Positions 45,307 through 55,574 of a DNA stretch of 64,000 nucleotides are shown here, piece by piece. The stretch spans positions 198,285-262,284 of the forward strand of contig SJOL01006435.1 in assembly GCA_004794785.1 (NCBI GenBank). Reading direction: 5' to 3'. A program made the position numbers and the translations under genes. Origin of the DNA: Opisthorchis felineus. Its lineage: Eukaryota; Platyhelminthes; Trematoda; Opisthorchiida; Opisthorchiidae. A model generated the notes under the pieces. It made no database searches. It was not told the DNA's origin and worked only from the letters and a program-made list of their open reading frames with translations. Each line of letters begins with the position of its first letter. The stretch's first letter is position 1.

Positions 45307-47682
45307 ATGTCAAGCGAGTACGTTCGATTAGCGGGACTGGAGGCAAAATGGGAGAACCATCGCGTATTCAACATTAGATGCTTAAAGCACAATATCATTC
45401 ACACATCCCTGATTGTGAAGCCACCGGACACGTCTGTTGCTCCTGCTAAAATTGCTTTGTCAGCGGCCAAGTCATTCCTCAAACAGAGGATTTACCTAAC
45501 CACCCAGCGATTAACTGATGTTCGCCGCCACGCCAGTCAACTCAGCCAAGAGCTTCAGACCGCAATCTCACCCACCGACTTCCAGATGCTCAGCACCAAA
45601 GCCACAGAAGTGACGCTTACGCAGGGCCGGCAATGCAAGGATAGGCAGATACGCAAGTTCGACCAACTGTTTTCCATGACTCAGGACTCTAGAAAAGTCA
45701 CAGAAAGGACGAAACCATCCACCAATTACTGTAGTGTAGTTAACTTGTCAGATAGACCACTGAGTGAAGACGAACGCTGTCTGTTAGAAAAGGGACTAAA
45801 CTTCACAGTGAGCAAAAAAGTAATAAGAGCGGAGGAAATAATTCCTAGTGTAGAGTCGGTGTTTCAAAAGCTTCTTTCAGCGGAAGCTGAGAAGCTACGA
45901 GTACAATTGGTCACGGTCCTAAAATCCCAACAGCCGGGAGCTCCGAATATTGCACCATCAGAGAGGAGAGCGTTGAACACACTGAGACAGGTAGATAGTA
46001 TTGTCATTACCAAGGCCGATAAAGGTAAAGCCACAGTAGTTATGAACAAGAGCGACTATCTTCAAAAGGTTAGGCAACACCTCGCCGATGGACCCTATCG
46101 ACAAATTACCAGTAGCAGTATTACTTCAATAATGAATAAGAATAAGGTCGAAGTTGGTAGATATTTAAGATCGGTAATAAACCATTTAGGGCAAGGTAAG
46201 TGGTATCGGCTGTATCCAAAAAGTGCGATTCAACCACGACTTTACGGACTGCCAAAAATCCACAAGGCAGATGTCCCGATAAGGCCAATAGTGGATGGTA
46301 TAGGCTCGCCACCACATGAGCTGGCCAGATTCTTAGCTGGTATACTAAAACCGCTCACGGGGAAATCAAGCACCTTCATTAGGAATTCGTACGACTTCGC
46401 CAATAAAGTCGCAGGGCTTCCCTTGGAGATGGACGAAGTCCTCGTGAGTTTTGACGTAGTCTCAATGTACACAAACATACCTAGGGCAGATGCTCTGGAG
46501 GTAACCAAGAGGTTGTTACTGGTAGACACGACACTTGGGGAACGGACACAGCTCTCGGTGGATGAAATAGTTGAGGGCATAAGAGTGTGTTTGAATCTCG
46601 ATCAGTTTGTTTTTGACACAACCGTTTACACACAAGAACAAGGTCTTGCAATGGGATCTCCAATATCCCCAGTTTTAGCTAATATTTATATGGAGGACTT
46701 CGAACAAATAGCCTTGGCCGGATTTCATTGTCCACCGAAAGTATTTTGGCGTTATGTTGACGATACGTTTGTTGTAATCAAACGAGATAACGTGAACAGC
46801 TTCCACGACTATCTCAATAGTTTAAGTCCACACATCAAGTTTAGCATGGAGATAGAGTCCACCTCGGGCACATTACCCTTCCTGGACTGTATAGCACATA
46901 AGAGTGGGGGGAAATTAAAAACTACGGTGTACGAGAAACCAACAGACACAGGAAACGTTTTAAACTACTCATCAGCACACCCAAAGTCCGTGTACGCCAG
47001 TATTGTCTCATCGATGTTTCGTCGAGTCAAAGCGCTGTGCACAGAAGAGATCGACCGAACGGCAGCTCAAATCGAGATTGCCAACAGACTTCAAGAAATA
47101 GGATACCCAGTGAGTTTGATTAGGCGTCAACTAAGAAGGATATTGGCTCCGGTATCTAGACCCAGTAAGGAATGGATTGGCACAGCAGTCATTCCATATA
47201 AAGCAGAAACATCGGAGGTTATTCGAAGACTGCTGAACTTAGCCAACATTCGAGTAGCTTTCCAGAAGGGAAAAACGCTACGCTCAGTTTTGGTGCAATT
47301 GAAAGATCCCCTCCCGGTTGAAAGGACTAGGGACTGTGTGTATAAAATTAATTGCAACGATTGCACTAAGGTTTACATAGGACAAACTGCCAGGGAATTG
47401 CACACCAGAATTGGTGAGCATAAAAGGAGAATAAACAAACCACCAAGGAATGCGGTAGAATACCAAACGCTGGTCAAAGACTCAGCGATGGCGGTACATG
47501 CCTTAGACACGGGACATAGAATAGATTTGGATAATGTGGAAGTTTTAAGACGGGGACTGCGATTCACACCACAGCGGCTGATAGCCGAAGCGGTGGAAAT
47601 CACCAAGCATCATAGCGTGAACAGAATCGAGGGTGTGGAACTGGCGAGCGTATGGAAAGCGGTCTTAGATAAGCCGAGTTGA
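45307..47682 (+). CDS. Penelope-type reverse transcriptase with C-terminal GIY-YIG endonuclease
   Basis: This protein copies the element RNA into DNA at a nick made by its own endonuclease. From the first ATG (45307) it has 791 residues; the frame is open further upstream but without an ATG. RT landmarks in order are ADKGKATVVMN (about 237-247), YGLPKIHK (313-320), SFDVVSMYTNIP with the first catalytic Asp at 383, QGLAMGSPISPVLANIY (about 445) and WRYVDDTF with the Asp pair at 485-486. The GIY-YIG domain follows: CVYKINCNDC (677-686, including the CxxC typical of PLEs), VYIGQT (689-694), Arg696, GEH with the catalytic Glu at 704, then a H-x5-H pair before IDLDNVEVL. No stop, frameshift or lost catalytic residue is seen, so the copy may be recent and competent. 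Confidence 0.95.
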   Translation: MSSEYVRLAGLEAKWENHRVFNIRCLKHNIIHTSLIVKPPDTSVAPAKIALSAAKSFLKQRIYLTTQRLTDVRRHASQLSQELQTAISPTDFQMLSTKATEVTLTQGRQCKDRQIRKFDQLFSMTQDSRKVTERTKPSTNYCSVVNLSDRPLSEDERCLLEKGLNFTVSKKVIRAEEIIPSVESVFQKLLSAEAEKLRVQLVTVLKSQQPGAPNIAPSERRALNTLRQVDSIVITKADKGKATVVMNKSDYLQKVRQHLADGPYRQITSSSITSIMNKNKVEVGRYLRSVINHLGQGKWYRLYPKSAIQPRLYGLPKIHKADVPIRPIVDGIGSPPHELARFLAGILKPLTGKSSTFIRNSYDFANKVAGLPLEMDEVLVSFDVVSMYTNIPRADALEVTKRLLLVDTTLGERTQLSVDEIVEGIRVCLNLDQFVFDTTVYTQEQGLAMGSPISPVLANIYMEDFEQIALAGFHCPPKVFWRYVDDTFVVIKRDNVNSFHDYLNSLSPHIKFSMEIESTSGTLPFLDCIAHKSGGKLKTTVYEKPTDTGNVLNYSSAHPKSVYASIVSSMFRRVKALCTEEIDRTAAQIEIANRLQEIGYPVSLIRRQLRRILAPVSRPSKEWIGTAVIPYKAETSEVIRRLLNLANIRVAFQKGKTLRSVLVQLKDPLPVERTRDCVYKINCNDCTKVYIGQTARELHTRIGEHKRRINKPPRNAVEYQTLVKDSAMAVHALDTGHRIDLDNVEVLRRGLRFTPQRLIAEAVEITKHHSVNRIEGVELASVWKAVLDKPS

Positions 47683-48041
47683 CACGTGACTGTGTGGTTG
47701 TCAATTCACTTAGAATCATTAGCAAAAACAGGGGGTGGAAATCCCAACCCGACCAAAGTTCACAGAATCCCTCTTACACAACTATCGTAGCACTAGCCCA
47801 TCCACACAGACGGACAGAAAGTGCAAACGAAGTTCAAGAGGGATCATTAAGTGAACCGAACCAGAAGAACTACACCCTAGGCTGGACCCAAATCCAATTA
47901 GGTTCCCCCATCGGTCCAACACTTGGTCACCCACCCTAACACACAAAATGCCTTGGCCGACACCCAACAGAGATTTAGCTTGACTTGGACGATTGGTTCT
48001 CCTTTCCGCCTTAAATCTCGACCAACCTCGTAACCGAGTCA

Positions 48042-48090
48042 CTTGGTCTGACGAAGCTTTTGTGTCAAAAGCGAAACGTTGCCCAGCAAT
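48042..48090 (+). ncRNA. Hammerhead-like motif in the PLE tail
   Basis: CTGACGA (48048-48054; C is allowed at the variable core position), one extra A, stem II GCTTTTG/CAAAAGC (48056-48062 with 48066-48072) with loop TGT, and GAAA at 48073-48076. Then CGTT with GT-T as cleavage context and a weak stem I (GCC with GGT). The extra A is shared with the copy at 4186-4222, so it is a family trait. Minimal stem III fits PLE hammerheads, but the added nucleotide leaves activity open. Confidence 0.5.
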
Positions 48091-48127
48091 AAATCTACCG
48101 ATTGTTACCAAACTTTTCCGAAAACGA
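48074..48127 (-). repeat. PLE right inverted terminal repeat
   Basis: Inverted partner of 45212-45265, overlapping the end of the hammerhead-like motif. Confidence 0.85.
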
Positions 48128-48144
48128 TATCTTTTAGTTCTTTT

Positions 48145-49715
48145 TGAAGCAAGGCGCAAGCGCATGGAAGTGCAAATTGTCGTGCGTGTGGTTACATCAT
48201 TTAATTTGGTCAGTCAGGTCACAATCGCCATCAAGGTGGAGCCAAACGATTTGCACTCTTATCCAATTGCACTTTCCAGCTCACTTCAACTGAGGAGGAA
48301 AAGAGCTCTACACAGAGAGAAATGTTCTTCATTGTCTCCTTGGTGGCAATGCATATTGATGGGCTCCAACAAATTCCGTTTAGGTCATCCTATTGGGGAT
48401 GATTTTTCGCTAGTCAGTCAAACAATAAGTTTTTCCTCATTTGAATGGTGTCCACAGCTTTCCGCCAAAAATTCAGTTGAAACCGACCTCCGTCGATGAG
48501 GCTGAATGAATAATGTTGGGCTCAACCCACGTTTCCAGACGACCAGAGCACTGAAGGCCGAGCGAGTATCCTTATGATTTTCTACTGAGCACGCCCTTGG
48601 TTGTCCCTGCCCTCATTAGCCCTACCGGTAAAATTCCAGACAGAATTGAACGCAGCGTTAAAACCAGGAAAACTCCCATGTTCATTATCTCAGCCTGGAA
48701 TCAAACTTTCATGTAACCCTAGTCAGCGACTCAAGTAGTATATCCGTTGAACACTTCACTTCACACCGACGCAATTTGAGTGTTACGACGCACTCCGAAA
48801 ACCTCGTGCGCCACTTTTGCCATGGGAGGACTCTGGGAGGATATCACAGTTTTGACACGGTTCTGTGCAAACCCGTGCCTTGACAATATTCCGAACGATT
48901 GCTATGGGATTCAGCAGAGGTGAGTGCGGGTCCACATAGCCTCAGGCGTCCATCTTTGAATTTAGCATCCAGACGAGCGTGAAATGGTAAGTGAGTCATC
49001 ACAAATGATTGTGTGGTTCGTATCGTTCTCCAGGTTCAAGTCAGCACTCACGTTTGGCATCCATTAGAAGCCGGCTGTGAAAAGCTCGCGATAGGCATGT
49101 TGTTGCCCAATCACACTCGGAAAACCGTCGACCAATCGCCTTATCCTGTTGAAGCTGCGGGTGCACCAGTCACTAGCGATCGGTATCTTGCAGACACGGG
49201 GTCTGTTTCATCGAACATACTCACTTTGACGTGCTTACTTCGCTTTTCTTGCAGTTTCATATTTTCCTCTCAGTTGTTTACACTTCGGGCAGCAAAGCAC
49301 TGATGGATGTTTACTAAGTGGACAGTATAAGTTGGAAACCGTAAAAATAGACATCCCAATGGAGTTGTGTGGGTTGTACTGTGAGGTTAACGAGCAAGAC
49401 TACACAGCTACAGAAACTATGAATCCTCTGACTTGGCCACTCGTGTAGCTTACAAAATGGAATTGGAATGCAGAGGAACGCCACACACATCAAACAGCCA
49501 AAACCAGAAAGCCTATCCCGCAGCGGATTACTTTCAAAAATTTTGAGAACGCAGTGAACAAGCATTGGGAAAACACCGTACAAAAGACAACAATCGCTTT
49601 ATTTGTCAAATAAAAGCTTTGTACTACCAACATAACCTTAGATGACGGACATAACACAGAATATACCCTCGCTAAACAGCTACAAAATGCACACGATCAT
49701 TTATTCTATCGATTA
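48145..49715. other. No recognisable gene
   Basis: Right flank of the PLE. The frame 47993-48499 mostly overlaps the PLE tail and has no domain. Confidence 0.4.
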
Positions 49716-49734
49716 ATTGGGTAATTTTTGTAGA

Positions 49735-50223
49735 CGCAAAACGCAACTCGTAGAGTTGCTGAAAACCCGTCGTTACTTTATTAAATGGACCTCAGAAGTG
49801 ACGCAAAAGGTTTCTGTTCGTTTGGGCAAACCGCGAAAAAAGGGGTTGACAAATTTGAATACATTCGTCCCATTGAAATCTTATTGTACAGTTGAGCAGT
49901 ATGCTGGCACACTTGAGGACCTGCTACTTTTCATCAAGCAGTATATTGGACAGCGATATTCCAATGGAGGATTATTCGATGAGGGTGAGGCACGCGAAAT
50001 CGGGTGCATTTGGCAAACGAACACATACGGAAGATATGTATTTTTGAAAGGGTCTTGGGTATTGCAAGCAGCCAGAGAATGTTTGCAATCACTGCCTAGT
50101 ATACGCGCGACTTTCTTCTTACACGAATGTTTTCCTAACTACAATGATCCTTCTGTAGATCGACCGGTCCATTTGAGTTTATCAGCTATAAAGCATAAAG
50201 CACCAAGGGCATGTGTGTTCTAG
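49735..50223 (+). CDS. Unrecognised open frame, possible exon
   Basis: I do not recognise it. After a TAATTTTTGTAG acceptor-like sequence (to 49734) there are about 162 uninterrupted codons. They have a balanced, protein-like composition: a basic start (KTQLVELLKTRRYF), an acidic middle (YAGTLEDLLLFIKQYIGQRY, LFDEGEAREIG) and an end ATFFLHECFPNYNDPSVDR. No ATG lies at the left edge of the frame, so it would be an internal or terminal exon or part of an old mobile element. It is the longest open frame in the window, outside the PLE, the USP and repeat or gap artefacts, that shows no opposite-strand competitor. Confidence 0.35.
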   Translation, partial: RKTQLVELLKTRRYFIKWTSEVTQKVSVRLGKPRKKGLTNLNTFVPLKSYCTVEQYAGTLEDLLLFIKQYIGQRYSNGGLFDEGEAREIGCIWQTNTYGRYVFLKGSWVLQAARECLQSLPSIRATFFLHECFPNYNDPSVDRPVHLSLSAIKHKAPRACVF

Positions 50224-50229
50224 CTGCTA

Positions 50230-51270
50230 CAATTTCGGTTACAGGAAAACTGGAGAGCGGGCGAGATATAACCAAGTACTGTAAGCAATGGCATATTGAA
50301 TCGGTCTGTCTATTTGAAAACCGGACAGCCACGCGTTGATGGTGATTGCTTTGATGTGACAGAGACACTTTGATCGGTTGGGCCACCAGTGAAATGAGCC
50401 CCGGGGTTTTCATCTTGGGAGGCAACAGATGTCAACCAGACTGACCTTACTGGTTAGTAAGCTCATACTTCGTTACCAGGTCATAAAATGTCAACCTCTG
50501 AATCGCCTCCTCTCAGCACAGAACTGCGAAAAAGAGCTCTGCAAGTCAGACGGTCCTCTGGCATGCGAAGAACATGTCCTAACGACAGACTTGTCTTGCA
50601 ACACCGGACGCGCTGAACTCAGGCGACAGCTGTGGATCGATTGCACGATGCAGACGACAAAATCAGTCATTCTATCGAAGGTGGTCAAATCGAGACAGGG
50701 GCCGATGACTCTACCGAGATTTCTACTGTTGGCGACCCGTTCCACTATTTTTTCAGACCAAATCTAGTAATTCGTCGTAACTATGGTGATGGAATTCTGT
50801 TCTGTTCACGAGATAACTTCAGCCTTGAGAAAAGTTCAAATGCATCGGAGTTTTTGCCACCTGAACACTGGTATAATGACTTGTGGTTAACTAGATGGCT
50901 GTTCATCACTTCATGAAGCTTGGAGGTTGGTTTGCGAACGTTCTGTTGCTAATCGAGGAGACATCAATACGGCTCATTGATGATGGTTTCTCGATTGGTA
51001 ACAAAATGTCTGAGAGCTTATTTCCAAACCAGGCGAAGGTATAAACAGTCAACTGCAGTCAACTATCATTAAATGCATCCGAGGCGCCAGTATTACCATA
51101 CTTTTCCATTACAGCCCTTGAATGACTTCAGTGCTCGCTGAGTTGTCACCCTTTTCTGCTGTAGAGTTTAGATGTCAACTAACTTCAAATCCTTGCTGTC
51201 CATACGTGCTCTGAAGCATGTGTTGATACAGTCGGCAATATAGCGCACTGATTTCCTTGTAGAAGAAACA
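50230..51270. other. No recognisable gene
   Basis: Overlapping short frames on both strands at 50429-50916; nothing recognisable. Confidence 0.4.
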
Positions 51271-51274
51271 GTAC

Positions 51275-51490
51275 TGGTAAGGTTATTGAAAACTTCTTGA
51301 CAGCCCAAGACCCGCTGCGTCCTTCCATTTTGGGTTCGTCAGGGAGGCACAGTTTCCTAGGTTCCGTCCTTTTTGAACTCAAATAGTACAAAATTCGCAA
51401 TATACACTCGTTCGCACGACAATTTGGTTTTAACAAGGGACTCAACGAAATACCAGCTCAACCTCTTGTTTATGACATTCTCCAATCGAA
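51275..51490 (-). repeat. Hammerhead repeat, decayed (reverse)
   Basis: The ribozyme region reads CTGACGA, ACCC, AGGAC and then GCAG instead of GAAA on the minus strand. The body is recognisable (CAATTTGGTTTTAACAAGGG). Inactive. Confidence 0.75.
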
Positions 51491-51494
51491 TTAG

Positions 51495-51800
51495 CATTCG
51501 AATGGGTGTATTTTGCGAAGTTAGTACAATTTCGTTTCAAGCCAAACATAAGGTTGAGTAAAACTCGGGGAATGAGGCTACCTGATGAACCCAAAGAAAG
51601 ACGAAACCGCTCGTGGGCTGTCGAAGAATTTCCAGAAAACTTATGGGAAGTGTTCCCTCAAAAAATATACTCTGGTATCTCAAATATTGTACCAACTGAA
51701 ACATGAGGCGGCTTTTGTGCATTACATTCGGCTGAAGAATAACATAAACGGGGGATTCGTTTGGGATTCAGTTGGGTCTCCCGTAAAAATCAAACTGGTG
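51495..51800 (+). repeat. Hammerhead repeat, near full-length, weakened ribozyme (inverted partner)
   Basis: Ribozyme region 51547-51645: CTGATGA and GAAAC are present but stem II (ACCC against AGAC) no longer pairs and CCGGTC reads CCGCTC. The body continues to CAAACTGGTGTACAGATG. It faces 51275-51490 head to head. Confidence 0.8.
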
Positions 51801-51804
51801 TACA

Positions 51805-52965
51805 GATGTGCTTTACGAATTACGGATTTTCGGTTTTTGACATTCGGGACCCCATTTTTTCCTTTTTTCAGCCAGAATGGTTTTACTTCATATAAAACGA
51901 TGATCAAAAAATGGGAATCGAAATTGTCGGGTCACATCTGGCGTCTAAATTTAGTATCCTGTTAATCATTCATCCGTATGCGTATTTGATAAAGATATGG
52001 CAGCAGGTTCTGAGTGAAGGCTGAAATCGCAGTGGTTTTGTGTTGGCCCGTCGAATTCTCTCAACATGTACTTCAGCAATATTTTGCAGCAGCTCGTTTT
52101 TCAAGTGAGCAAGTTCCCAAGGTCACCCAGTGCCCCGGGATTAGAGAATCCACTGTTGCGGATGATATAGTCACAGCCTCAAATTAAAACAATGAGCTGT
52201 CTTCATAATCCACCGGTTCAATTACGGACTTTCCATGTCTACGCTAGACCCGTAGTCCCAGGTCGCCGGACAAGTTTGTTTATCCGAAAATTTGCCGATT
52301 TAGGCTTACAGTGAATCAAGGTAAGCATTTCCAGAACCCAACGATCACACTGAGCATTTAAAATAGGGATTGAGACATTCCTGAATTCCAAACTGTGCAC
52401 AAAACCCCTTAGAATACCATCTGTACAATGTATGTAACCTCACCAGTGTCACCTGAAGTGCATTTAACAGTAAAATATCCATAATAATTTTCATATAGCT
52501 TGATATTACATCTTAAAGCGGACCCGTACGTTGTGTTCAAGCCGGATGACGCTTTTACAATGCCTACATAAGCCGCATCTGTGTCAGCAGAGATAAACTA
52601 CGCGGAACCGAGGTACCACTATGACTGCCGTATTCAAAAAGCACTGTGCTTGGATGATACTAGTCCTGTACACAAACCCGCCATGCCCAGCACCAGCACC
52701 AGCAACAATAGCTGTCAAAAAATTTAGGTATTGATTTATTCTGAAGCACATATCGGGGCAAAAAATCCGTCCTACATTTAATGTACTCAATCAACAAACC
52801 AAACTGGAACGCAGGTGTCCAGCTATGAAGATTAGCAGGTGCCTGCAGGCGTCGACGAAAGATGCGACATCTGGGCAGTGTCGTTCGAACCATTTCATTT
52901 GCGTGCAACTAAAGCCTGAGAGCGTTTTTATAACAGTTTTTATTATCTGACGGAGACATGGGGAG
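51805..52965. other. No recognisable gene
   Basis: Short frames only. Confidence 0.4.
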
Positions 52966-52969
52966 ATTT

Positions 52970-53162
52970 CGTAGTTTGCAGTTGAGTTTTCGTCCTGTGG
53001 ATGGAGCCAATCTATGTTGAAAAGCCGAGATAACTTTACAGTTGTTTCATCTGTGTTCGGAATCATCAGCAATGCGTTTATCACGATATTCAGAGAGACT
53101 CAAACCAGCAAACTTCCGGGTTGAATACCTGATGTTTTGGTCGCGACCGGCTGATCAGCACA
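52970..53162 (-). repeat. tRNA-derived SINE, family S1 (reverse)
   Basis: GAGTTTTCGTCCTGTGGATG, GAAAAGCCGAGATAAC, ATCATCAGCAATGCG, CAGAGAGACTCAAACC, CAAACTTCCGGG and CGGCTGATCAGCA give the reversed S1 order including the head. Confidence 0.8.
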
Positions 53163-53210
53163 TAGAACACAAGGTTGACGGAAACTCGGAAACTGCGCTT
53201 ACCTGATATC
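53163..53210 (+). repeat. Hammerhead repeat fragment
   Basis: ATAGAACACAAGGTTGACGG and ACTCGGAAACTGCGC, ACCTGAT: the 5' stem I strand up to the first five bases of the CTGATGA box, abutting the SINE. Confidence 0.7.
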
Positions 53211-53544
53211 AGAAGAACTATCCACATTCAGTACTCAACACCTGACGGAATTTCAGAAGACGGCCAGATCTCAGTTGTTTCTGACACCCGTTGGTCCATT
53301 CCTGTAGCTCAGATTTGATTTATGCGTGCGCCGTCAGACAAGTTGTCGAAAGGAATGGAAAAAACAGCGGTTGTTGGAGTGGTAAACTAGCAGGTATATC
53401 TCCATCAAACTAACTAAGCTAGTGCCGTTCTTTGACAAGATGTTCCGTGGAGATCAAAAGGATGCGATAGTGAGTTACCACCCAAAATACCCTGGGATCC
53501 TCAGCGGCCTGCAAATTGTGAAATCATTGGCAGAAACGTAAAGT

Positions 53545-54022
53545 TTGTTTTTGACACTGCCATTCAGAGATGATCATCTGAACACTGATGTACGCCAGAA
53601 ACCGTTATATGTGCTACAGAGCACTTACCCACGCTACAGCTTCTCTTCTAGAACCTGGCGACGTCTTTCGCAGAACCAACATGTAGACCGACTGAACATT
53701 CTATCCTACATGTTGCTTGCCTGTTCACTTGCAGCTACGGTGGTGAGTACCTGGGCTGAACGAAGCGGTTTCTGCGTCAACGAATCGATAGGCCCTTCTG
53801 CAGAATCACTACTGAGGCAACTAAGACTGTACGAATGTTGTCCTCACCAACCGCCAGATGTGTGATTGGGACAGATGACAAACCAGATCTAAGTAACTGG
53901 TTTTCCATTTTGATACGGGACACAAACTCGGTTCGCCTAGCAATCAGTGAAGCATTACTAATCAAACGCCAACAGCCAGTCTACTGTATCCGGCACAGTT
54001 TACCTCACAAGATCAAGTGACC
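53545..54022 (+). pseudogene. Fragment of a third Penelope-like lineage (GIY-YIG end)
   Basis: 53545-53865 ends in CSLAATVVSTWAERSGFCVN then ESI, which aligns by eye with the CxCGAxYVGRTERRxxxRxxEHI pattern of PLE endonucleases with several substitutions. After a frame change at about 53835 it continues SPTARCVIGTDDKPDLSNWF, ILIRDTNSVRLAISEALLIK, a good fit to the PLE C-terminal segment, with a stop at 54018. It is quite different from the intact family and from 19830-20645. No RT part is preserved. Confidence 0.55.
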
Positions 54023-54029
54023 ACAGTAG

Positions 54030-55180
54030 TGGCCAAGTGACTGTTTTATTGGTTATGTGACTTTAACCTAGAGTGTGCACTTCAGAAATTCAATTTTCAT
54101 TGATTGACGCACATTTTGGACCCAAATGACACATTGTGACAGCATAGACTGATGTTTGGAAGCACACCGGGAATCGGCCGAATACCGTAGAGTGCCGAAA
54201 GAGAAGTTTCACAAAGAGAGATAGCATGCGATGGTAGGTTTAAGAGACACCACTTTTATGAAACTCTTCGGAACCATTTTCTTCCTTCATTTTACTACCA
54301 GTTACGTCTATTAATAATAGTCCATTAGCTAGGCATTTATTCTACTGGTATTGCTCATTTATGTTATTCTCACGTTAATCTTGCAGTGTCCCTAACTAGG
54401 TTTCTGAAAAGAACTCAAATTTTATATTCTTACTATGAAGTTTCCTTACATTTCCACAGGACTCATCGACTTTTCGCTCTGTGGATATGCTCGGAAGTTT
54501 GGCAGCAAAAGTGATCTTTTTGAGCTGGATATTTTGCGCTTGATCCCTCTTTTGTTTGAAACTACAAATAGCATTCTTTTGGAAAGCGTAATCAGTGCTG
54601 ATCCCAATGAACCGGAGGATGAATGTTCCTGTGAAACATTTTAGTCGTTCCAAATTCAACTGCATAAGTCGTAATTTTCGAAAAAAACATGCTGGTAAAA
54701 CGCACCTAAATCCTACCCAAGCACGCTTTGAACTCTCCGCTTTTTGGGGGCGCAGTTCCAAAGACGCCATCGTAATTGCCGAATACAATAATTATAAACT
54801 ACTAATGATACCACAGTAGCTGAACGAATGAACATGTTTTAGCAATCCTGGTTGCAAGTTATTCTACTTATTCGACAGCGTTTCACGCCACGCTCCGGCC
54901 AGAGAACACTAAGATTCTGCTGGTTAACCCTTCGCTTCAGCAAGACATCGGTTCATCAGTGCGTGGTTCCAGGATCAGAACATGAACTAGGTGCTACGGC
55001 TGGGGCTGTCTGAGCACGACATTGCCCTATTGCTTCTTTAGAACTGAGACTGGTCGCAGCCTGGATACGTAACTAGAGCTGGTAAGGTAAGGTCTGGAAC
55101 CACCCATGTCCCTAGAACAGCTGATAGTAGCAAGACAGGGAGTTTTGTTATTTTCCCCTTCTGTGATTGCAATGTCAGGT
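54030..55180. other. No recognisable gene
   Basis: Frames at 54396-54819 are open on both strands but unassigned. Confidence 0.4.
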
Positions 55181-55183
55181 TAG

Positions 55184-55420
55184 CAACAACAACACAAGTG
55201 CATCTCCCACCCAGTTGGCTGGATTGATGTCGCTGAGCTTATCAGTCAAACCGATATAGAGGCCAAACCAGAAGTGCCCGAATCAGTTGCTTCAGAAACG
55301 AAACCAGTGGATCGGATCGACGTGGGCCTCACGACCGATATTTTGCTGAAAAACCATCCGTTTGCCAGGAGTTTGAAGATGGGAAAGAGATGGAGAGCAG
55401 TGCAGCACTTCTTGGCGTAA
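55184..55420 (+). CDS. Candidate exon of unknown gene
   Basis: Starting after a pyrimidine-rich tract and a TTAG acceptor (55180-55183) there are 78 open codons with protein-like composition: CISHPVGWIDVAELISQTDI, EAKPEVPESVASETKPVDRI, then LLKNHPFARSLKMGKRW. The frame ends at TAA (55418), which overlaps a GTAAAA donor-like sequence at 55417. A second frame, one base off, stays open to 55572. I do not recognise either. It could be one real exon and one shadow, or a frameshifted relic. Confidence 0.28.
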   Translation, partial: QQQHKCISHPVGWIDVAELISQTDIEAKPEVPESVASETKPVDRIDVGLTTDILLKNHPFARSLKMGKRWRAVQHFLA

Positions 55421-55574
55421 AACGACAGCCGACTAGTTGGTGCTCTCGAGACGCACCAGCGTTCTGCATCAAGGCAAGCTATCGTAACGCCACGATGGTA
55501 GATTGTTTGCTTGTTACTGAGACTTTTTCAGACGGCACCGACAGAAAATCGCACCATTGTGGGTGTTGTTGAAT

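Larger units (their letters stand above)
45178..48127 (+). mobile_element. Intact Penelope-like retroelement
   Basis: A complete-looking PLE of about 2.95 kb. It has one uninterrupted protein frame and 54 bp inverted terminal repeats (45212-45265 against 48074-48127, two mismatches). A hammerhead-like motif sits at the inner edge of the right repeat. A candidate target-site duplication, TATCTTTTAATTC (45165-45177) and TATCTTTTAGTTC (48128-48140), differs at one of 13 positions. PLEs commonly carry terminal repeats in direct or inverted orientation, and inverted is the case here. The left end extends about 34 bases outside the inverted repeat (TGCTTGGAACCGATTGAGTA). Older copies of the same family lie at 3290-4305 and 10340-13430. 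Confidence 0.88.

Noticed and set aside
46242..47606. Minus-strand frames inside the PLE
   Set aside because: Antisense shadows of the conserved RT and GIY-YIG coding sequence.
51185..51965. Open frames around 51.2-51.9 kb
   Set aside because: They lie in hammerhead repeats, whose units are non-coding.
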